DNA of 64,000 nt from Halomonas sp. SSL-5. Its GTDB lineage: Bacteria > Pseudomonadota > Gammaproteobacteria > Pseudomonadales > Halomonadaceae. Shown one piece after another: positions 29,409 through 41,174 of this stretch; the stretch's first letter is position 1, and each line of letters starts with the position of its first letter. The position numbers and the translations under genes were made by a program. Under the pieces are notes generated by a model. The model was not told where the DNA came from. It worked only from the letters and a program-made list of their open reading frames with translations, and did no database searches. The DNA is taken from positions 62,001 through 126,000 of the forward strand of contig NZ_JAUYWF010000003.1 of the NCBI RefSeq assembly GCF_030708455.1, given 5' to 3'.

Positions 29409-30247
29409 TTACGACTTGCGCTGCTTGCGCAGCGACTGCGTCAGGCGGTCGAGCAGCATGGCCAGGATCACCACGGCGATGCCGGCCTCGAAGCCGTCGC
29501 CCGGACGCAGGCGCTGGATGGCGCGCCATACTTCGCTGCCCAGCCCGTCGGCGCCGATCATGGCGGCGATCACCACCATGGAGAGGGCCAGCATGATGGT
29601 CTGGTTGATGCCCGCCATCACCGTGGGCAGGGAGAGCGGCAGCTGCACCTTGAACAGCTTCTGGCGGCGGGTGGCGCCGTAGGCGTCGGCGGCCTCGATC
29701 AGCTCACCGGGCACCTGGCGGATGCCGAGGGTGGTGAAGCGGATCGCCGGCGGCATGGAGAAGATCACCGTGGCGAAGATCGCCGACACCGAGCCGATGC
29801 CGAAGAAGGGAATCGCCGGGATCAGGTAGACGAAGGCCGGCATGGTCTGCATGAAGTCGAGCACCGGCATGATCATGCGGTAGAGCCGCTCGGAGAGCGC
29901 CGCGGCGATGCCCACCGGGAGGGCGATCACCACCGCCACCAGGGTGGCGATCACCACCAGGGTGAGGGTCTCGATCATCGGCTCCCACAGGCCCAGGTTC
30001 CAGATCAGCGCCAGGCCCGCGGCGGCACCGATGCCGAGCCGCAGGTTCGCCACCCACCAGCAGAGGCCGACGATGATCGCCAGCAGGCCCCATTCGGGTA
30101 GCCACATCAGGGCGTCGTTGAGGCCGTCGATGCCGGTCTGGGTCACCCGGGAGATGGCGCGAGTGACGATGGAGTATTCGCTGGTCAGCCACTCGAGGCC
30201 GCCTTCGATCCAGTCGCCGAGGGGGATGCTGGGAATCTCGATAGCCA

Positions 30248-30251
<4 letters not shown>
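29409..30251 (-). CDS. proW: Glycine betaine ABC transporter permease ProW
   Basis: This inner-membrane channel of the betaine importer has 280 residues with about six to seven helices. The coupling-helix region MPPAIRFTTLGIRQVPGELIEAADAYGATRRQKLFKVQLPLSLPTVMAGI is a strong mark for the OpuAB/ProW family. The start (ATGATG) overlaps the proV stop by four bases, and CAGGAGG lies in the end of proV, so the two are coupled. Confidence 0.95.
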
Positions 30252-31495
<1,244 letters not shown>

Positions 31496-31617
31496 AGGAT
31501 TGCCTTCTTGTCAGCCCCTGGCGTAACGCGACAGGCACAGAATGCAGTGTGCCGGCGCCGCTCAGATTGGCATGCGGAAGCGTTGACGGTTGCGAAAGGC
31601 TCCCTACCCTACGGTTT

Positions 31618-31635
31618 TTTGAATGATCATTCAAA
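31618..31635. promoter_or_regulatory. 18-bp perfect palindrome (TetR-like operator candidate)
   Basis: TTTGAATGATCATTCAAA lies 123 bases upstream of proV, between proV and the terminator of the neighbouring gene. Its length and symmetry fit a TetR-family operator, for example a BetI-type regulator; the protein is not in the window. Confidence 0.5.
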
Positions 31636-31641
31636 TTAAAA

Positions 31642-31661
31642 GCCCGGCGTTAACGCCAGGC
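31642..31661 (-). terminator. Terminator of the sugar-dehydrogenase-like gene
   Basis: Read on the minus strand, GCCTGGCGTTAACGCCGGGC (one mismatch; core GGCGTTAACGCC is a perfect palindrome) runs into TTTTAATTTG. It lies about 50 bases after the stop of the gene at 31713 and abuts the palindrome at 31618. Confidence 0.7.
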
Positions 31662-31712
31662 GAAACAGCAGCAGGGCAGGGGCGGGGAAGGTCAGGGGAG
31701 GGCCAGGCTACG

Positions 31713-32897
31713 CTAGGGAGCCACCGGCGTCAGCCGATAGAGCGCGCCATGGGCGGAGTCCTCGAGCAGGTAGAGGGCGCCGTCTCGGCCCTGGCGGACG
31801 TCGCGGATGCGGCCGATCTCGCCCTCGAGGATCACCTCCCGTTCGACCACGTCGTCGCCGTCCAGGGCCAGGCGAACCAGCCGCTCGCTGGCCAGGCCGC
31901 CGGCCAGCAGGTGGCCCTGCCAGGCGGGGAAGGTCTCCCCGGTGACCTCGGCCAGACCCGAGGGGGCGAAGCGTCCCGCGAAGACATGCACGGGGTCGCG
32001 CATGCCCGGGGCGCTGTCGCGGCCGATGGGCTGGTTGGTGGCGTAGTCGTTGCCGCGGCTGACCACCGGCCAGCCGTAGTTCTCGCCGGCCACCAGCCGG
32101 TTGAGCTCGTCGCCGGTGCGCGGGCCGTGCTCGGTGGACCAGGCGCTGCCATCCGTCGCCACGCTGAGCCCCTGGGGGTTGCGGTTGCCCAGGGTGTAGA
32201 GCTCGTCGAGCACCGCCGGGTCGTCCACGAAGGGGTTGTCTCCGGGCACGCCGCCACTGTCGGTCAGGCGCAGCACGCTGCCGGCATGGTCGCCACCGTC
32301 CTGGGCGCGGGACGGGTCGCGGCCGCGATCGCCGATGCTCATCAGCAGGGTGCCGTCGGGCAGCCAGGCCAGCCGCGAGCCGTAGTGGCGACCGGGGGCG
32401 GAGAAGCGGTCCTGCACGAACAGCGTCTCGACGTCTGTCAGGGTGTCGTCGGCCAGGCGGGCGCGGGAGAGGGTGGTGGCGCTGCCGCCGTTGCCGGGCT
32501 GGCTCCAGGTGAAGTAGAGCCAGTCGTGTTCGCCTTCACCGCCCTCGAATCGGGGATGCAGGGCGAGATCGAGCAGGCCACCCTGGCCCCTGGTGCTCAC
32601 CTCGGGCACGCCGTCGAGGCGGGTGATGTCGCCCGCCCCATCGATGCGCGCCAGGCGTCCCGGGCGTTCGCTGACCAGCATGTCGCCACCGGGCAGGAAG
32701 GCCACCGACCAGGGGTGCTCGAGCCCCGTGGCGATGCGCTCCAGGCGCAGGGCGTTATGGTCGCTCTCCAGGCGCTCGATGAGGGTCTCGGCGGCCTGGG
32801 CTTGGTTATCCAGGGCAAGGCTGGCCGAAAGCAGCCCTCCCAGGCCCAGGACGCCGAGCAGCAGGACGCTGGTCACTCCAGGCAGCGTGGACGGCAT
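31713..32897 (-). CDS. Exported PQQ-type aldose/sugar dehydrogenase-like beta-propeller
   Basis: The 394-residue protein has an N-terminal signal or anchor segment (about residues 8-35). The propeller carries the soluble glucose dehydrogenase (GSDH) family marks: ATGLEHPWSVAFLPGGDMLVSERPGRL, GQGGLLDLALHP, SRLAWLPDGTLLMSIGDRGRD, YTLGNRNPQGLSV, STEHGPRTGDELNRL and ENYGWPVVS. The His in the GQGGLLDLALHP region (HP) and Asp/Arg in GDRGRDP are typical active-site neighbourhood residues. AAGGAGA precedes the ATG. Activity with PQQ and the sugar used are inferred. Confidence 0.88.
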   Translation of the reverse strand: MPSTLPGVTSVLLLGVLGLGGLLSASLALDNQAQAAETLIERLESDHNALRLERIATGLEHPWSVAFLPGGDMLVSERPGRLARIDGAGDITRLDGVPEVSTRGQGGLLDLALHPRFEGGEGEHDWLYFTWSQPGNGGSATTLSRARLADDTLTDVETLFVQDRFSAPGRHYGSRLAWLPDGTLLMSIGDRGRDPSRAQDGGDHAGSVLRLTDSGGVPGDNPFVDDPAVLDELYTLGNRNPQGLSVATDGSAWSTEHGPRTGDELNRLVAGENYGWPVVSRGNDYATNQPIGRDSAPGMRDPVHVFAGRFAPSGLAEVTGETFPAWQGHLLAGGLASERLVRLALDGDDVVEREVILEGEIGRIRDVRQGRDGALYLLEDSAHGALYRLTPVAP

Positions 32898-32976
32898 GGT
32901 CGATCTCCTTGGTGGGACGTGTCGGGTACCTCCCCTCCAGCATAGATCGCCACGCGAGCATCGGCCGGAACTCGGG

Positions 32977-33852
32977 CTACATCAGCCAGGCCAGCAGCAG
33001 CGGCAAGTAGAGCAGCGAGAGCAGGGTCGAGCAGAACACCAGGCTGGCGACATACTCCGGCTCGCGCCGCGCCTTCTGAGCGAATAGATAGTTGAACACC
33101 GCCACCGGCATGCTCATCTGCAGCACCAGGATGCCCTGGGCCATGGCCGGCAGGCCGAGCAGGGCCCCGATGCTCCAGGCCAGGGCCGCCGCCACCGGAA
33201 TGCGCAGCAGGCTGAAGCCGACGCCGGACGTGAGGCTCTTGACCTGGATGCTGGCCAGCGACACGCCCAGGGTGATCAGCATCAGCGGCACGGTGAAACC
33301 CGAGATCAGGTCGACGCTGTTGGCAAGCCACAGGGGCAGGGCGGTATCGGTGAGCAGCAGCGTAAGCGAGATGACAATGGCGTAGACCGTGGGGGTGCGC
33401 ACCAGGGTGCGCAGCGGGTTGTCCCGGCTGGCCATCACCGAGCCCACGGTGAACTGGAACAGCGACACGGTGACCATCACCGTGATGCCATAGGCGAAGC
33501 CGGCACTGCCGAAGGCGTAGAGCACTACCGGCAGGCCCATGTTGCCGGTATTGGGATACATCATGGGGGCCAGCACCACCCGCCACTCCTTGCCCAGCAG
33601 GCGCGCCATCAGCGGGGTAGCCGCGGCCATGGCCATGATCACCAGGGCCGCGGCCAGCATGGTGCGGCCGACGTTGCCGGCCTCGATCTCGGCATTGGCC
33701 AGCGAGGCGATGATCAGCGCCGGGGTGCCGATATTGAAGACCAGCCGGGTGACGAACTCCACCGGATAGGGCTGACCCAGGCGGATCCAGAGATAGCCCA
33801 GGCCGGCGCCGGTGAGCACCGGGGCCATCACGGCGAAGAGTTCGGCGAGCAT
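32977..33852 (-). CDS. AEC-family (auxin-efflux-carrier-like) transporter
   Basis: The 291-residue inner-membrane protein has about ten helices in two five-helix bundles; family marks are NIGTPALIIASLA and MYPNTGNMGLPVVLYAFGSAGFAYGI, with the helix-breaking Asn-Pro-type turns of this superfamily. Members move malonate, malate or other organic acids; no substrate can be read. It is about 80 bases upstream of the PQQ-type gene on the same strand, so co-transcription is possible. Confidence 0.85.
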   Translation of the reverse strand: MLAELFAVMAPVLTGAGLGYLWIRLGQPYPVEFVTRLVFNIGTPALIIASLANAEIEAGNVGRTMLAAALVIMAMAAATPLMARLLGKEWRVVLAPMMYPNTGNMGLPVVLYAFGSAGFAYGITVMVTVSLFQFTVGSVMASRDNPLRTLVRTPTVYAIVISLTLLLTDTALPLWLANSVDLISGFTVPLMLITLGVSLASIQVKSLTSGVGFSLLRIPVAAALAWSIGALLGLPAMAQGILVLQMSMPVAVFNYLFAQKARREPEYVASLVFCSTLLSLLYLPLLLAWLM

Positions 33853-33939
33853 GCGGTCGTCCCTGAGCTGTGGGTAGGGCGGGTATTGTCCTGAATGGGG
33901 GCCATGAGGGGCAACTCTGAGCCGTCGTTGGCATGCAAA

Positions 33940-33961
33940 GGCCCCGACATCAGTCGGGGCC
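33940..33961 (-). terminator. Terminator of the TonB-receptor gene
   Basis: A 9-bp stem GGCCCCGAC/GTCGGGGCC with a four-base loop, followed on the minus strand by TTTGC, lies 26 bases after the receptor stop. Confidence 0.75.
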
Positions 33962-33986
33962 AGGGGCGTATGCCAGTGCCTGCGGC

Positions 33987-36131
33987 CTAGAACGTGTAAC
34001 GGGCGGAGAGCCAGAGGCGGCGACCCTCTTCGCTGTTGGCGTAGACGTTACCGTATTCCGCACCGCCGTCGTAGGTGCGGTAGTCGACGAAGTCCTTGTC
34101 GAACAGGTTCTGGATGGTGGCGCTGACCGTAAAGGCGTTGGTGACCCGGTAGCTGCCGCCCAGGTGGAACAGGGCGTAGGACTCGAAATCGCCCAGGTCG
34201 TCGTAGGAGGCGGCACCACGCACTCGCTCACGGTCACGGTAGCGCTCGCTGCGGTACTCGCCGGAGAGCCAGGTGCCGAGCCGGTCGGTAGCCTGCCAGC
34301 GCAGGGTGGCGTTGACGGCGTGCTCCGGGGTGTCGGTCAGCGGCTCACCCTTCTGTGCGCCGCTCTTCTGCTCGCTGTCGGTCCAGGTGTAGTTGGCGCT
34401 CAGGTTGACGCGCTGCGAGAGCTGGATGCGGGTGGCGAGTTCGATGCCCTGGGTCTCGGCCTCATCGATATTGATGTCCTGGGCGTAGGTGCCGTCCGGG
34501 ATACCCGGATCGCCGCTGACGATAATGTCCGGTCCGGCGGCGATCTTGTCGTCGAAGCGGTTGTGGAACAGCGTGGCGCTGGCCATGAAGCCCTCGCCGT
34601 CGTCGTACAGGGCGGCGAGCTCGCTGCTGGTGCTCTTTTCCGGCTGCAGGTCCGGGTTGCCGATGGTCAGGATGGTGCCCTGGCCGGTCACGCCGTTGAC
34701 GCCGTCGTGCAGGTCATTGAGCGACGGCGTCTTGTAGCCGCGACTGATGCCGCCTTTCAGGGTCCAGTCGTCGCTGGCGCTCCACACCAGATAGCCGCGC
34801 GGGCTGAACTGGCTGCCGAAGGCGTCGTGGTGGTCGTAGCGGCCGCCCAGGGTCAGCGCCCAGTCCTCGGCCAGCCACCACTCGTCCTCGGCGAACAGCG
34901 CCCAGGTGGTCTGGGAGAACTCATCAGTGGCCAGCCCATCGGTGAGCTCGGAATCCATCCACTGGCCGCCGACCGTCGTCATATGATCGCCCAGTGGCAT
35001 CACGAACTTGCTGTCGAGCACGCTGTTGGTGGTCTCGAGCTCGCGGGCATCGCCGCCCACGATGCCGGGGAAGCCGGCATAGGCTTGCCCGAGGGTGCCG
35101 GGGATGGTGCGCCCCACCGTCTCGGTGGTGTTATGCATCAGGCTGGATTCCCAGGTACCGGCGGCGAAGCGCCCGGTATGCCCGATGGCGACCTGGTCAC
35201 GCTCGAAGCGCAGCTCGTCGCTGTAGCCATTGGCCACGCCCGGGTCGGGGTCGCAGCTACGGGTGCGCCCGTCCAGGGTGCCCAGCTGGCAGTCATCGTT
35301 ATTGAAGCGTTGGCGGCTGGTCTCGCCGTCGAGCCACAGCTCGTGATCCTGATGCGGGGTGAGGGTGAGCTTGGCGCCCAGGCTGTAGATATCGCCCTCC
35401 ACGGGGCTAGGCCCGCGCTGGCTGACCGGCACCTCGGTGCCATCCGCCTCGGTGTAGGTGAGGCGCGAGGTATCGCGCTCATGGAAGCGGCCGCGCACCT
35501 GCAGGCCCAGGGTCTCCTCGACCAGCGGACCGCTGGCATAGAGGCTGGTCTCGCGGCTGTCGCCGAATTCGTCGTGCTCGTTGAAGGTGCCTTCCGCCTG
35601 CACCGAGCCGCTCCACTCGTCGCCCACCTTGCGGGTGATGATATTGATCACCCCACCCATGGCATCGGAGCCGTAGAGGGTCGACATCGGCCCGCGGATG
35701 ACTTCGATGCGCTCGATGGCCGAGACCGGTGGCATGAAGCTGGTGGAGGTCTCGCCGAAGCCGTTGGGCGTGACGCTGCCGGCGGTGTTCTGGCGGCGGC
35801 CATCGATCAGGATCAGGGTGTAGTCGCTGGGCATGCCGCGGATGCTGATGTTGCGCCCGCCGGTCTTGCCTACCTGGCCACCCACGTCGACCCCCTCCAC
35901 GTCGCGCAGGGCGTCGGCGATGCTGGTGACCCGCCTCTCCTCCAGCTCCTCGCGGCTGATCACCGAGATGCTGGCCGGGGCCTCGGCCATCGCCTGCTCG
36001 AAGCCGGCGGCGGTGACCACGATGTTGTCCAGCCGTGTGCTCTCCTGGGCCAGTGCCAGGGTGGCAAGGGGAGAGGAGGCGGCGGCCAGCGCCACGGCGC
36101 TGGCCAGGGCCTTGGGTGCGATGCGGTTCAT
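33987..36131 (-). CDS. TonB-dependent ferric siderophore receptor (FepA/CirA-like)
   Basis: This outer-membrane gated barrel of 714 residues has a signal peptide (about 1-29), a TonB box DNIVVTA (about 35-41), a plug domain with the ISIRGMPSDYTLILIDGRRQNTAG and IERIEVIRGPMSTLYGSDAMGGVINIITRK segments, and a 22-strand barrel ending in the terminal Phe (LSARYTF). The plug pattern is that of catecholate receptors, but the ligand is inferred. AAGGACC precedes the ATG. Two Fur-box-like sites lie directly upstream. Divergent from an ABC exporter-type gene. Confidence 0.93.
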   Translation of the reverse strand: MNRIAPKALASAVALAAASSPLATLALAQESTRLDNIVVTAAGFEQAMAEAPASISVISREELEERRVTSIADALRDVEGVDVGGQVGKTGGRNISIRGMPSDYTLILIDGRRQNTAGSVTPNGFGETSTSFMPPVSAIERIEVIRGPMSTLYGSDAMGGVINIITRKVGDEWSGSVQAEGTFNEHDEFGDSRETSLYASGPLVEETLGLQVRGRFHERDTSRLTYTEADGTEVPVSQRGPSPVEGDIYSLGAKLTLTPHQDHELWLDGETSRQRFNNDDCQLGTLDGRTRSCDPDPGVANGYSDELRFERDQVAIGHTGRFAAGTWESSLMHNTTETVGRTIPGTLGQAYAGFPGIVGGDARELETTNSVLDSKFVMPLGDHMTTVGGQWMDSELTDGLATDEFSQTTWALFAEDEWWLAEDWALTLGGRYDHHDAFGSQFSPRGYLVWSASDDWTLKGGISRGYKTPSLNDLHDGVNGVTGQGTILTIGNPDLQPEKSTSSELAALYDDGEGFMASATLFHNRFDDKIAAGPDIIVSGDPGIPDGTYAQDINIDEAETQGIELATRIQLSQRVNLSANYTWTDSEQKSGAQKGEPLTDTPEHAVNATLRWQATDRLGTWLSGEYRSERYRDRERVRGAASYDDLGDFESYALFHLGGSYRVTNAFTVSATIQNLFDKDFVDYRTYDGGAEYGNVYANSEEGRRLWLSARYTF

Positions 36132-36144
36132 GTCGGTCCTTGAA

Positions 36145-36159
36145 TGAGTTTGATTATCA
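36145..36159. promoter_or_regulatory. Fur-box candidate next to the TonB receptor start
   Basis: TGAGTTTGATTATCA matches 11 of 14 positions of the 7-1-7 consensus TGATAAT-N-ATTATCA and includes the palindrome TTTGATTATCAAA. It lies 14 bases upstream of the receptor start codon. Confidence 0.5.
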
Positions 36160-36195
36160 AAAGCGCAAGGATTCTAGCCGACAATAAGGAGCGAA

Positions 36196-36210
36196 TGATA
36201 GTATTTCTCA
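36196..36210. promoter_or_regulatory. Fur-box candidate in the divergent iron promoter
   Basis: TGATAGTATTTCTCA matches 12 of 14 positions of the 7-1-7 Fur consensus. It sits between the TonB receptor and the ABC exporter-like gene and could control both. Confidence 0.6.
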
Positions 36211-36331
36211 TAAATTTGTTCGCCGCCTACCATTGAGGCGCCGGCCTGCCGCCTCGACCCTCGGGGCCGGGCGCGCTGGAGCGAGCCGGTGCGCGTCGCT
36301 ATGCTGCCCGGGCCAACCACAAGGACACTCC

Positions 36332-38167
36332 ATGAGCACTGCCACCTCGGCCACCTTGGCCTCACCCAACAGCTTCCAGGCGTTGGTGCGCCTGCTGCGC
36401 TACGCCCGCGGCTACCGGCGGCGCATCATCGCCGCCAGCGCCTGCTCGATCATCAACAAGCTGTTCGATATCGCCCCGGAGATCCTGATCGGCGTGGCCA
36501 TCGACGTGGTGGTCAACCAGGAGGCGAGCTTCGTGGCGCGCCTGGGCTTCACCTCGGCCCAGGAGCAGATCCTGATGCTCGCCGTGCTGACCTTCTTCAT
36601 CTGGGCCGGCGAATCGATCTTCGAGTACCTCTACAAGATCCTGTGGCGCAACCTCGCCCAGCGCCTCCAGGCCGACATGCGCCTGGACACCTACGAGCAC
36701 GCCCAGCGCCTGGACATGGCCTACTTCGAGTCGAGGAGCTCGGGGCAGCTGGTGGCCACCATGAACGACGACGTCAACCAGCTGGAGCGCTTCCTCGATG
36801 GCGGCGCCAACTCGCTGATCCAGGTGGGGGTCACCGTGGTGGCGGTGGGGGCAGTGTTCTTCGTCATCTCGCCCTTGATCGCGCTGCTCGCCTTCACGCC
36901 CATTCCTCTGATTATCTGGGGCGCCTTCTACTTCCAGCGCAAGGCCGGCCCGCTCTATGCCGACGTGCGCGAGAAGGTGGGCGATCTGGCCAGCCGGCTC
37001 TCCAACAACCTGGCCGGCATCGCCACCATCAAGAGCTTCACCAGCGAGGCCCGGGAGGCGGCGCGGTTACGCGAGGTGAGCGAGGCCTACGTAGAGGCCA
37101 ACCGCCGCGCCATCCAGGTGAGCTCCGCCTTTATCCCGGTGATCCGCATGGCGATCCTGGCCGGTTTCCTGGCCACCTTCACCGTGGGCGGCATGCTCGC
37201 CCTGCGCGGCGACCTCAACGTGGGCGCCTACGGGGTGCTGGTGTTCCTCACCCAGCGCCTGCTGTGGCCGCTGACCGGCCTGGCCGAGGTGATCGACCTC
37301 TTCGAGCGCGCCATGGCCAGCACCCGACGCATCCTCGACCTGCTGGCGGTGCCGATCACCGTGCGTGACAACCATGACGCGCCACTGGCCGAGCCGCTGC
37401 GGGGCGAGGTGAGCTTCGAGGGCGTCGGCTTCCGCTATGCGGCGAGCGACGTCGGTGTGGATGACGTCAGCCTGCATGTGCCCGCCGGCCACACCCTGGC
37501 CCTGGTGGGCGCCACCGGCTCCGGCAAGTCGACCCTGATCAAGCTGCTGCTGCGCTTCTACGACCCCGGCGCCGGGCGGGTGCTGATCGACGGCCAGCCC
37601 ATCGGTGAGGTGAGCCTCGCCTCCCTGCGCGGCGCCATCGGCCTGGTCAGCCAGGACGTCTACCTGTTCGAGGGCAGCGTGCGTGACAATATCGCCTACG
37701 GGAAACCGGACGCCGCGGAGGACGCCATCGTCGAGGCGGCCAGGACCGCCGAGGCCTGGGAATTCATCCGGGCGTTGCCCCAGGGGCTCGACACCCCGGT
37801 GGGCGAGCGTGGTATTCGCCTCTCCGGTGGCCAGCGCCAGCGCCTCTCGTTGGCCCGGGCGCTGCTCAAGGACCCGGCCATCCTGGTGCTGGACGAGGCC
37901 ACCAGCGCCGTGGACAACGAGACCGAGGCCGCCATCCAGCGCTCCCTGCGCCGCATCGGCCACGGCCGCACCGTGATCATGATCGCCCACCGCCTCTCCA
38001 CCATCGTCCACGCCGACGAGATCGTGGTGATCGAGGGCGGGCGGGTCACCGAGCGTGGCACCCACCAGAGCCTGCTCGAGGCCGACGGGCGCTACGCCGC
38101 CCAGTGGCGGGTGCAGACCGGGGCGCTGTCGGCAGATGCCGTCGAGGGCCAGGCCACGGATGCGTGA
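36332..38167 (+). CDS. ABC transporter with fused membrane and ATPase domains (type IV exporter fold)
   Basis: The 611-residue half-transporter has six membrane helices (about residues 20-330) then an ATPase domain: Walker [10 protein letters not shown] (about 393-401), signature [16 protein letters not shown], Walker [13 protein letters not shown] and switch IAHRLSTI. Family members export siderophores or lipids, or import ferric siderophores (YbtPQ/IrtAB type). Its place opposite a Fur-controlled receptor points to siderophore handling. The ATG at 36332 has AAGGA upstream; the open frame runs further but without a ribosome site. It overlaps the next gene by eight bases. Confidence 0.88.
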   Translation: MSTATSATLASPNSFQALVRLLRYARGYRRRIIAASACSIINKLFDIAPEILIGVAIDVVVNQEASFVARLGFTSAQEQILMLAVLTFFIWAGESIFEYLYKILWRNLAQRLQADMRLDTYEHAQRLDMAYFESRSSGQLVATMNDDVNQLERFLDGGANSLIQVGVTVVAVGAVFFVISPLIALLAFTPIPLIIWGAFYFQRKAGPLYADVREKVGDLASRLSNNLAGIATIKSFTSEAREAARLREVSEAYVEANRRAIQVSSAFIPVIRMAILAGFLATFTVGGMLALRGDLNVGAYGVLVFLTQRLLWPLTGLAEVIDLFERAMASTRRILDLLAVPITVRDNHDAPLAEPLRGEVSFEGVGFRYAASDVGVDDVSLHVPAGHTLALVGATGSGKSTLIKLLLRFYDPGAGRVLIDGQPIGEVSLASLRGAIGLVSQDVYLFEGSVRDNIAYGKPDAAEDAIVEAARTAEAWEFIRALPQGLDTPVGERGIRLSGGQRQRLSLARALLKDPAILVLDEATSAVDNETEAAIQRSLRRIGHGRTVIMIAHRLSTIVHADEIVVIEGGRVTERGTHQSLLEADGRYAAQWRVQTGALSADAVEGQATDA

Positions 38168-39116
38168 GGCGCTGGAGCGCCACCAGGTGTGGTGCTACCT
38201 GGCGGCGATCCTGGTCGGGCTCGGCCTGGGGCTGACCCGCCCCGCGGCCGCCGCCAGCCTGGAAGGCGGCCTCTGGCCGCTGCTCGGCCTGCTGCTCTAC
38301 GCCACCTTCACCCAGGTGCCACTCGGGCGGCTCGGCCTGGCGGCGCAGGACTGGCGCTTCGGCGCGGCCCTGTTGGCGGGCAACTTCCTGCTCCTGCCGC
38401 TGATCGTGGGCAGCCTGGTGGTGGCCCTGCCGCTGGCGCCTGCCGTAAAGCTCGGCGTGCTGCTGGTGCTGCTGGTGCCCTGCACCGACTGGTTTATCAG
38501 CTTCACCCATCTGGGCAAGGGGGATGCGGCCCGGGCCATCGCCGCCACACCCCTGCTGCTGCTGGTACAGCTGGTGGCCCTGCCGGCCTACCTCTGGCTC
38601 TTTCTGGGCACGGAGTGGGCCCGGGTCGCCATCGGCGGGCCGCTGCTCGCCGCCTTCGTCGGGCTGATCCTCGCCCCGCTGGCGGCGGCCTGGCTGACCG
38701 AGCGCCTGGCCAGACGCCATCCCGCCGTCCGCCGCCTGGTGGCGGGCCTGGGCTGGCTGCCCGTGCCGCTGCTCGCCGCGGTGCTGCTACTGGTAGCGGC
38801 GACTCAGGTTGCCGGCATGGAAGGGGTGAGCGGGGTGTTGCTGCAGGTGCTGCCGCTCTTCGTCGGCTACCTGGCGCTGGCGGCACTGCTGGGGCTGGCG
38901 CTGGGGCGGCTCTTCGGGCTTTCGCCGCCGGCGGCCAGGACCCTGACCTTCAGTCTCGGCACCCGTAACTCCTTTGTCGTGCTGCCCATCGCCCTGGCGC
39001 TGCCACAGGGCTGGCAGGCCGCGGTGGTGGTTGTCGTCTTCCAGTCGCTGGTGGAACTCTTCGGCATGCTGGCCTTCCTGCGCTTCGTGCCGGGCCGGCT
39101 GATTCCCGACCGTTAG
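38160..39116 (+). CDS. BASS/ACR3-like membrane transporter
   Basis: The 318-residue protein has about ten helices and the motif LVPCTDWFISFTHLGKGDAARAIAATP (Cys108), resembling arsenite carriers of the ACR3 type and the wider bile-acid:sodium symporter superfamily. A conserved TLTFSLGTRNSFVVLPIALALP segment near the C-terminus supports this. No ars genes lie nearby, and the start overlaps the stop of the ABC gene (ATGCGTGA), so a function linked to that transporter is as likely as arsenic resistance. Confidence 0.75.
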   Translation: MREALERHQVWCYLAAILVGLGLGLTRPAAAASLEGGLWPLLGLLLYATFTQVPLGRLGLAAQDWRFGAALLAGNFLLLPLIVGSLVVALPLAPAVKLGVLLVLLVPCTDWFISFTHLGKGDAARAIAATPLLLLVQLVALPAYLWLFLGTEWARVAIGGPLLAAFVGLILAPLAAAWLTERLARRHPAVRRLVAGLGWLPVPLLAAVLLLVAATQVAGMEGVSGVLLQVLPLFVGYLALAALLGLALGRLFGLSPPAARTLTFSLGTRNSFVVLPIALALPQGWQAAVVVVVFQSLVELFGMLAFLRFVPGRLIPDR

Positions 39117-39197
39117 GCCGGCGGTAGCGGCGGGGCTGGTCGCTGTGAAGGAGAGCGCCTTGCCGTCATGCCCGGCGTCGAGTGGCGAGTGTCGCGG

Positions 39198-41174
39198 TCA
39201 CCGGCGCCGCAGGCCCCACATGAAGTAGGCGCCGCCCAGCAGCGAGGCCACCAGGCCGGCGGGGATCTCCGCGGGGAACAGCAGCTGGCGGCCCAGCCAG
39301 TCCGCCAGCACCATCAGCAGGGCGCCGATCAGCGCGGCCCCCAGCAGGTGGGCCCGGGCCCGGGAGAAGCCCGCCAGCCGGGCCATATGGGGGGCCAGCA
39401 GGCCGACGAAGGAGAGCGGGCCCACCACCAGGGTGGCGCAGGCGGTCAGCAGCGCGACCAGCAGCAGCAACGCCAGCCGGGCCCGCGCGACCCTGATTCC
39501 CAGGGCCGCGGACGTGGCCGCCCCCAGCGGCAGGATATCCAGCCAGCGGGCGAAGGGGCGTGCCGCCAGGGCCAGCGCCACGGCGAGGCCCGCCACCACT
39601 GTCGCGCTGACGGGATCGACGTAGTAGGTGGAGCCCGAGAGCCAGGCGATCACCTGCTGGCCGCGTGGGTCGCCGCCGGCCAGCACGATGGCGCGCACGG
39701 CGTCGAACAGCGCGGTGATCGCCACGCCGCTGAGCAGCAGCCGTTCGGGCATGAAGCCGCTGCGCCGGTTGAGCACGACCAGCACGGCGAGGCTTGCCAG
39801 CGCCCCCAGGGTGCCGGCGGCGACCAGGACCAGGTTGTCGGGGGCGGGCAGCAGGAAGAGCGCCGCGATCAGGGCGATGGCGCTGCCGCCGCTGATGCCG
39901 AGCACCTCGGGGCTGGCCATGGGATTGGCGGTGAGGCGCTGGATCAGGGTGCCGGCGACCGCCAGCATCACCCCGCTGGCCGCGGCGGCCAGCAGCCGCG
40001 GCCAGCGCCACTCAAGCACCGCCTCCTCAACAGTGGCGAACCAGCCGTCGGCCGCCTGGCCCACCAGCAGGGCGAGCAGCAGGGCGACGACAAGGCCCAG
40101 GGCCAGTCCCGCGGCCAGGCGTCCGGGGGCGGGGTGGCGCGGGGCCAGGGCCGTGGGGTTGGCGGGCGGGCGGCCGGCTTCCAGGCGCAGCCGGGGGATC
40201 AGCCACAGCAGCAGCGGCGCCCCCAGGGCGGCCGTGGTGGCCCCGGTGGGAAGCAGGGTGGGCAGGCTGCCGGCGAAGCGCTGCAGCAGCAGGTCGGTGG
40301 TGGCCAGCAGCAGGGCGCCGAGCAGCGTCGACCAGACCAGCCGCGCCCCCAGGCGGCGCGCCCCGGCCAGGCGCACGATATTGGGCGCCGCCAGGCCGAT
40401 GAAGCCGATCACCCCCACCACGCTGACCACGCAGCCGGTGAGGAAGACCGCCAGCCCCAGCCCCGCCAGGCGCAGGTGCTTCAGCGAGACGCCGAGGCTC
40501 CTGGCGCTGGCGTCGTCGAGTTCGAGCACCGTCAACGGTCGCAGCAGCAGCCAGGCCGCCAGGGCGCCCAGCAGCAGCCGCGGGGCCAGGAAGGCGGCGT
40601 CATGCCAGCCGTTCTGGGAAAGCGACCCCGCGCCCCAGATCAGCAGCCCCTTGAGGGTCTCCTGGTGGAAGAGCAGCAGCACCATGCCCAGCGCCCCGGC
40701 GTAGAGGTTGACCACCAGGCCGGCGAGGACCACCACCGCGGGGGAGAGCCCGCGGCGCCAGGTCAGGGCGAAGACCAGCGCCATGGCACCGGCGCCGCCG
40801 GCCAGGGCCACCCATTCACGCCCGACCAGCAGCAGGCCGGGGGCGAGCAGGGTGGCGGCCATCAGCGCCAGGTTGGCGCCGCTGGCCACCCCCAGGGTGG
40901 TGGGGGCGGCCAGCGGATTGCGCAGCACCTGCTGCATCAGCACCCCGGCCAGGGCCAGCCCGCCGCCGGCCATCAGCGCCATGGCCAGGCGCGGCCACCA
41001 GCTGTAGTGGCGCACCAGCGCCTCGGCGCTTGCCGGCGTCACGGTGGTCAGCGCGCGCAGGCCATCGAACAGCCCCTCCTCGGCGAGCGATCCCAGCACC
41101 AGGGCCAGCAGCGCCAGGCCCGGCAGCAGGCAGACCAGGGCAGGGGCGTGGCGGCGAGCGGCCTCAGTCGTCAT
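39198..41174 (-). CDS. fhuB: Ferric hydroxamate ABC transporter permease FhuB (two fused halves)
   Basis: FhuB forms the inner-membrane channel for ferric hydroxamate siderophores. At 658 residues it contains two FecCD-type halves in one chain (about 1-330 and 331-658), each with about ten helices; the LVGREW and [36 protein letters not shown] segments are typical. GGAGGAGG precedes the ATG, inside the end of fhuD, with an 11-base overlap. Last gene of fhuC-fhuD-fhuB. Confidence 0.94.
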   Translation of the reverse strand: MTTEAARRHAPALVCLLPGLALLALVLGSLAEEGLFDGLRALTTVTPASAEALVRHYSWWPRLAMALMAGGGLALAGVLMQQVLRNPLAAPTTLGVASGANLALMAATLLAPGLLLVGREWVALAGGAGAMALVFALTWRRGLSPAVVVLAGLVVNLYAGALGMVLLLFHQETLKGLLIWGAGSLSQNGWHDAAFLAPRLLLGALAAWLLLRPLTVLELDDASARSLGVSLKHLRLAGLGLAVFLTGCVVSVVGVIGFIGLAAPNIVRLAGARRLGARLVWSTLLGALLLATTDLLLQRFAGSLPTLLPTGATTAALGAPLLLWLIPRLRLEAGRPPANPTALAPRHPAPGRLAAGLALGLVVALLLALLVGQAADGWFATVEEAVLEWRWPRLLAAAASGVMLAVAGTLIQRLTANPMASPEVLGISGGSAIALIAALFLLPAPDNLVLVAAGTLGALASLAVLVVLNRRSGFMPERLLLSGVAITALFDAVRAIVLAGGDPRGQQVIAWLSGSTYYVDPVSATVVAGLAVALALAARPFARWLDILPLGAATSAALGIRVARARLALLLLVALLTACATLVVGPLSFVGLLAPHMARLAGFSRARAHLLGAALIGALLMVLADWLGRQLLFPAEIPAGLVASLLGGAYFMWGLRRR

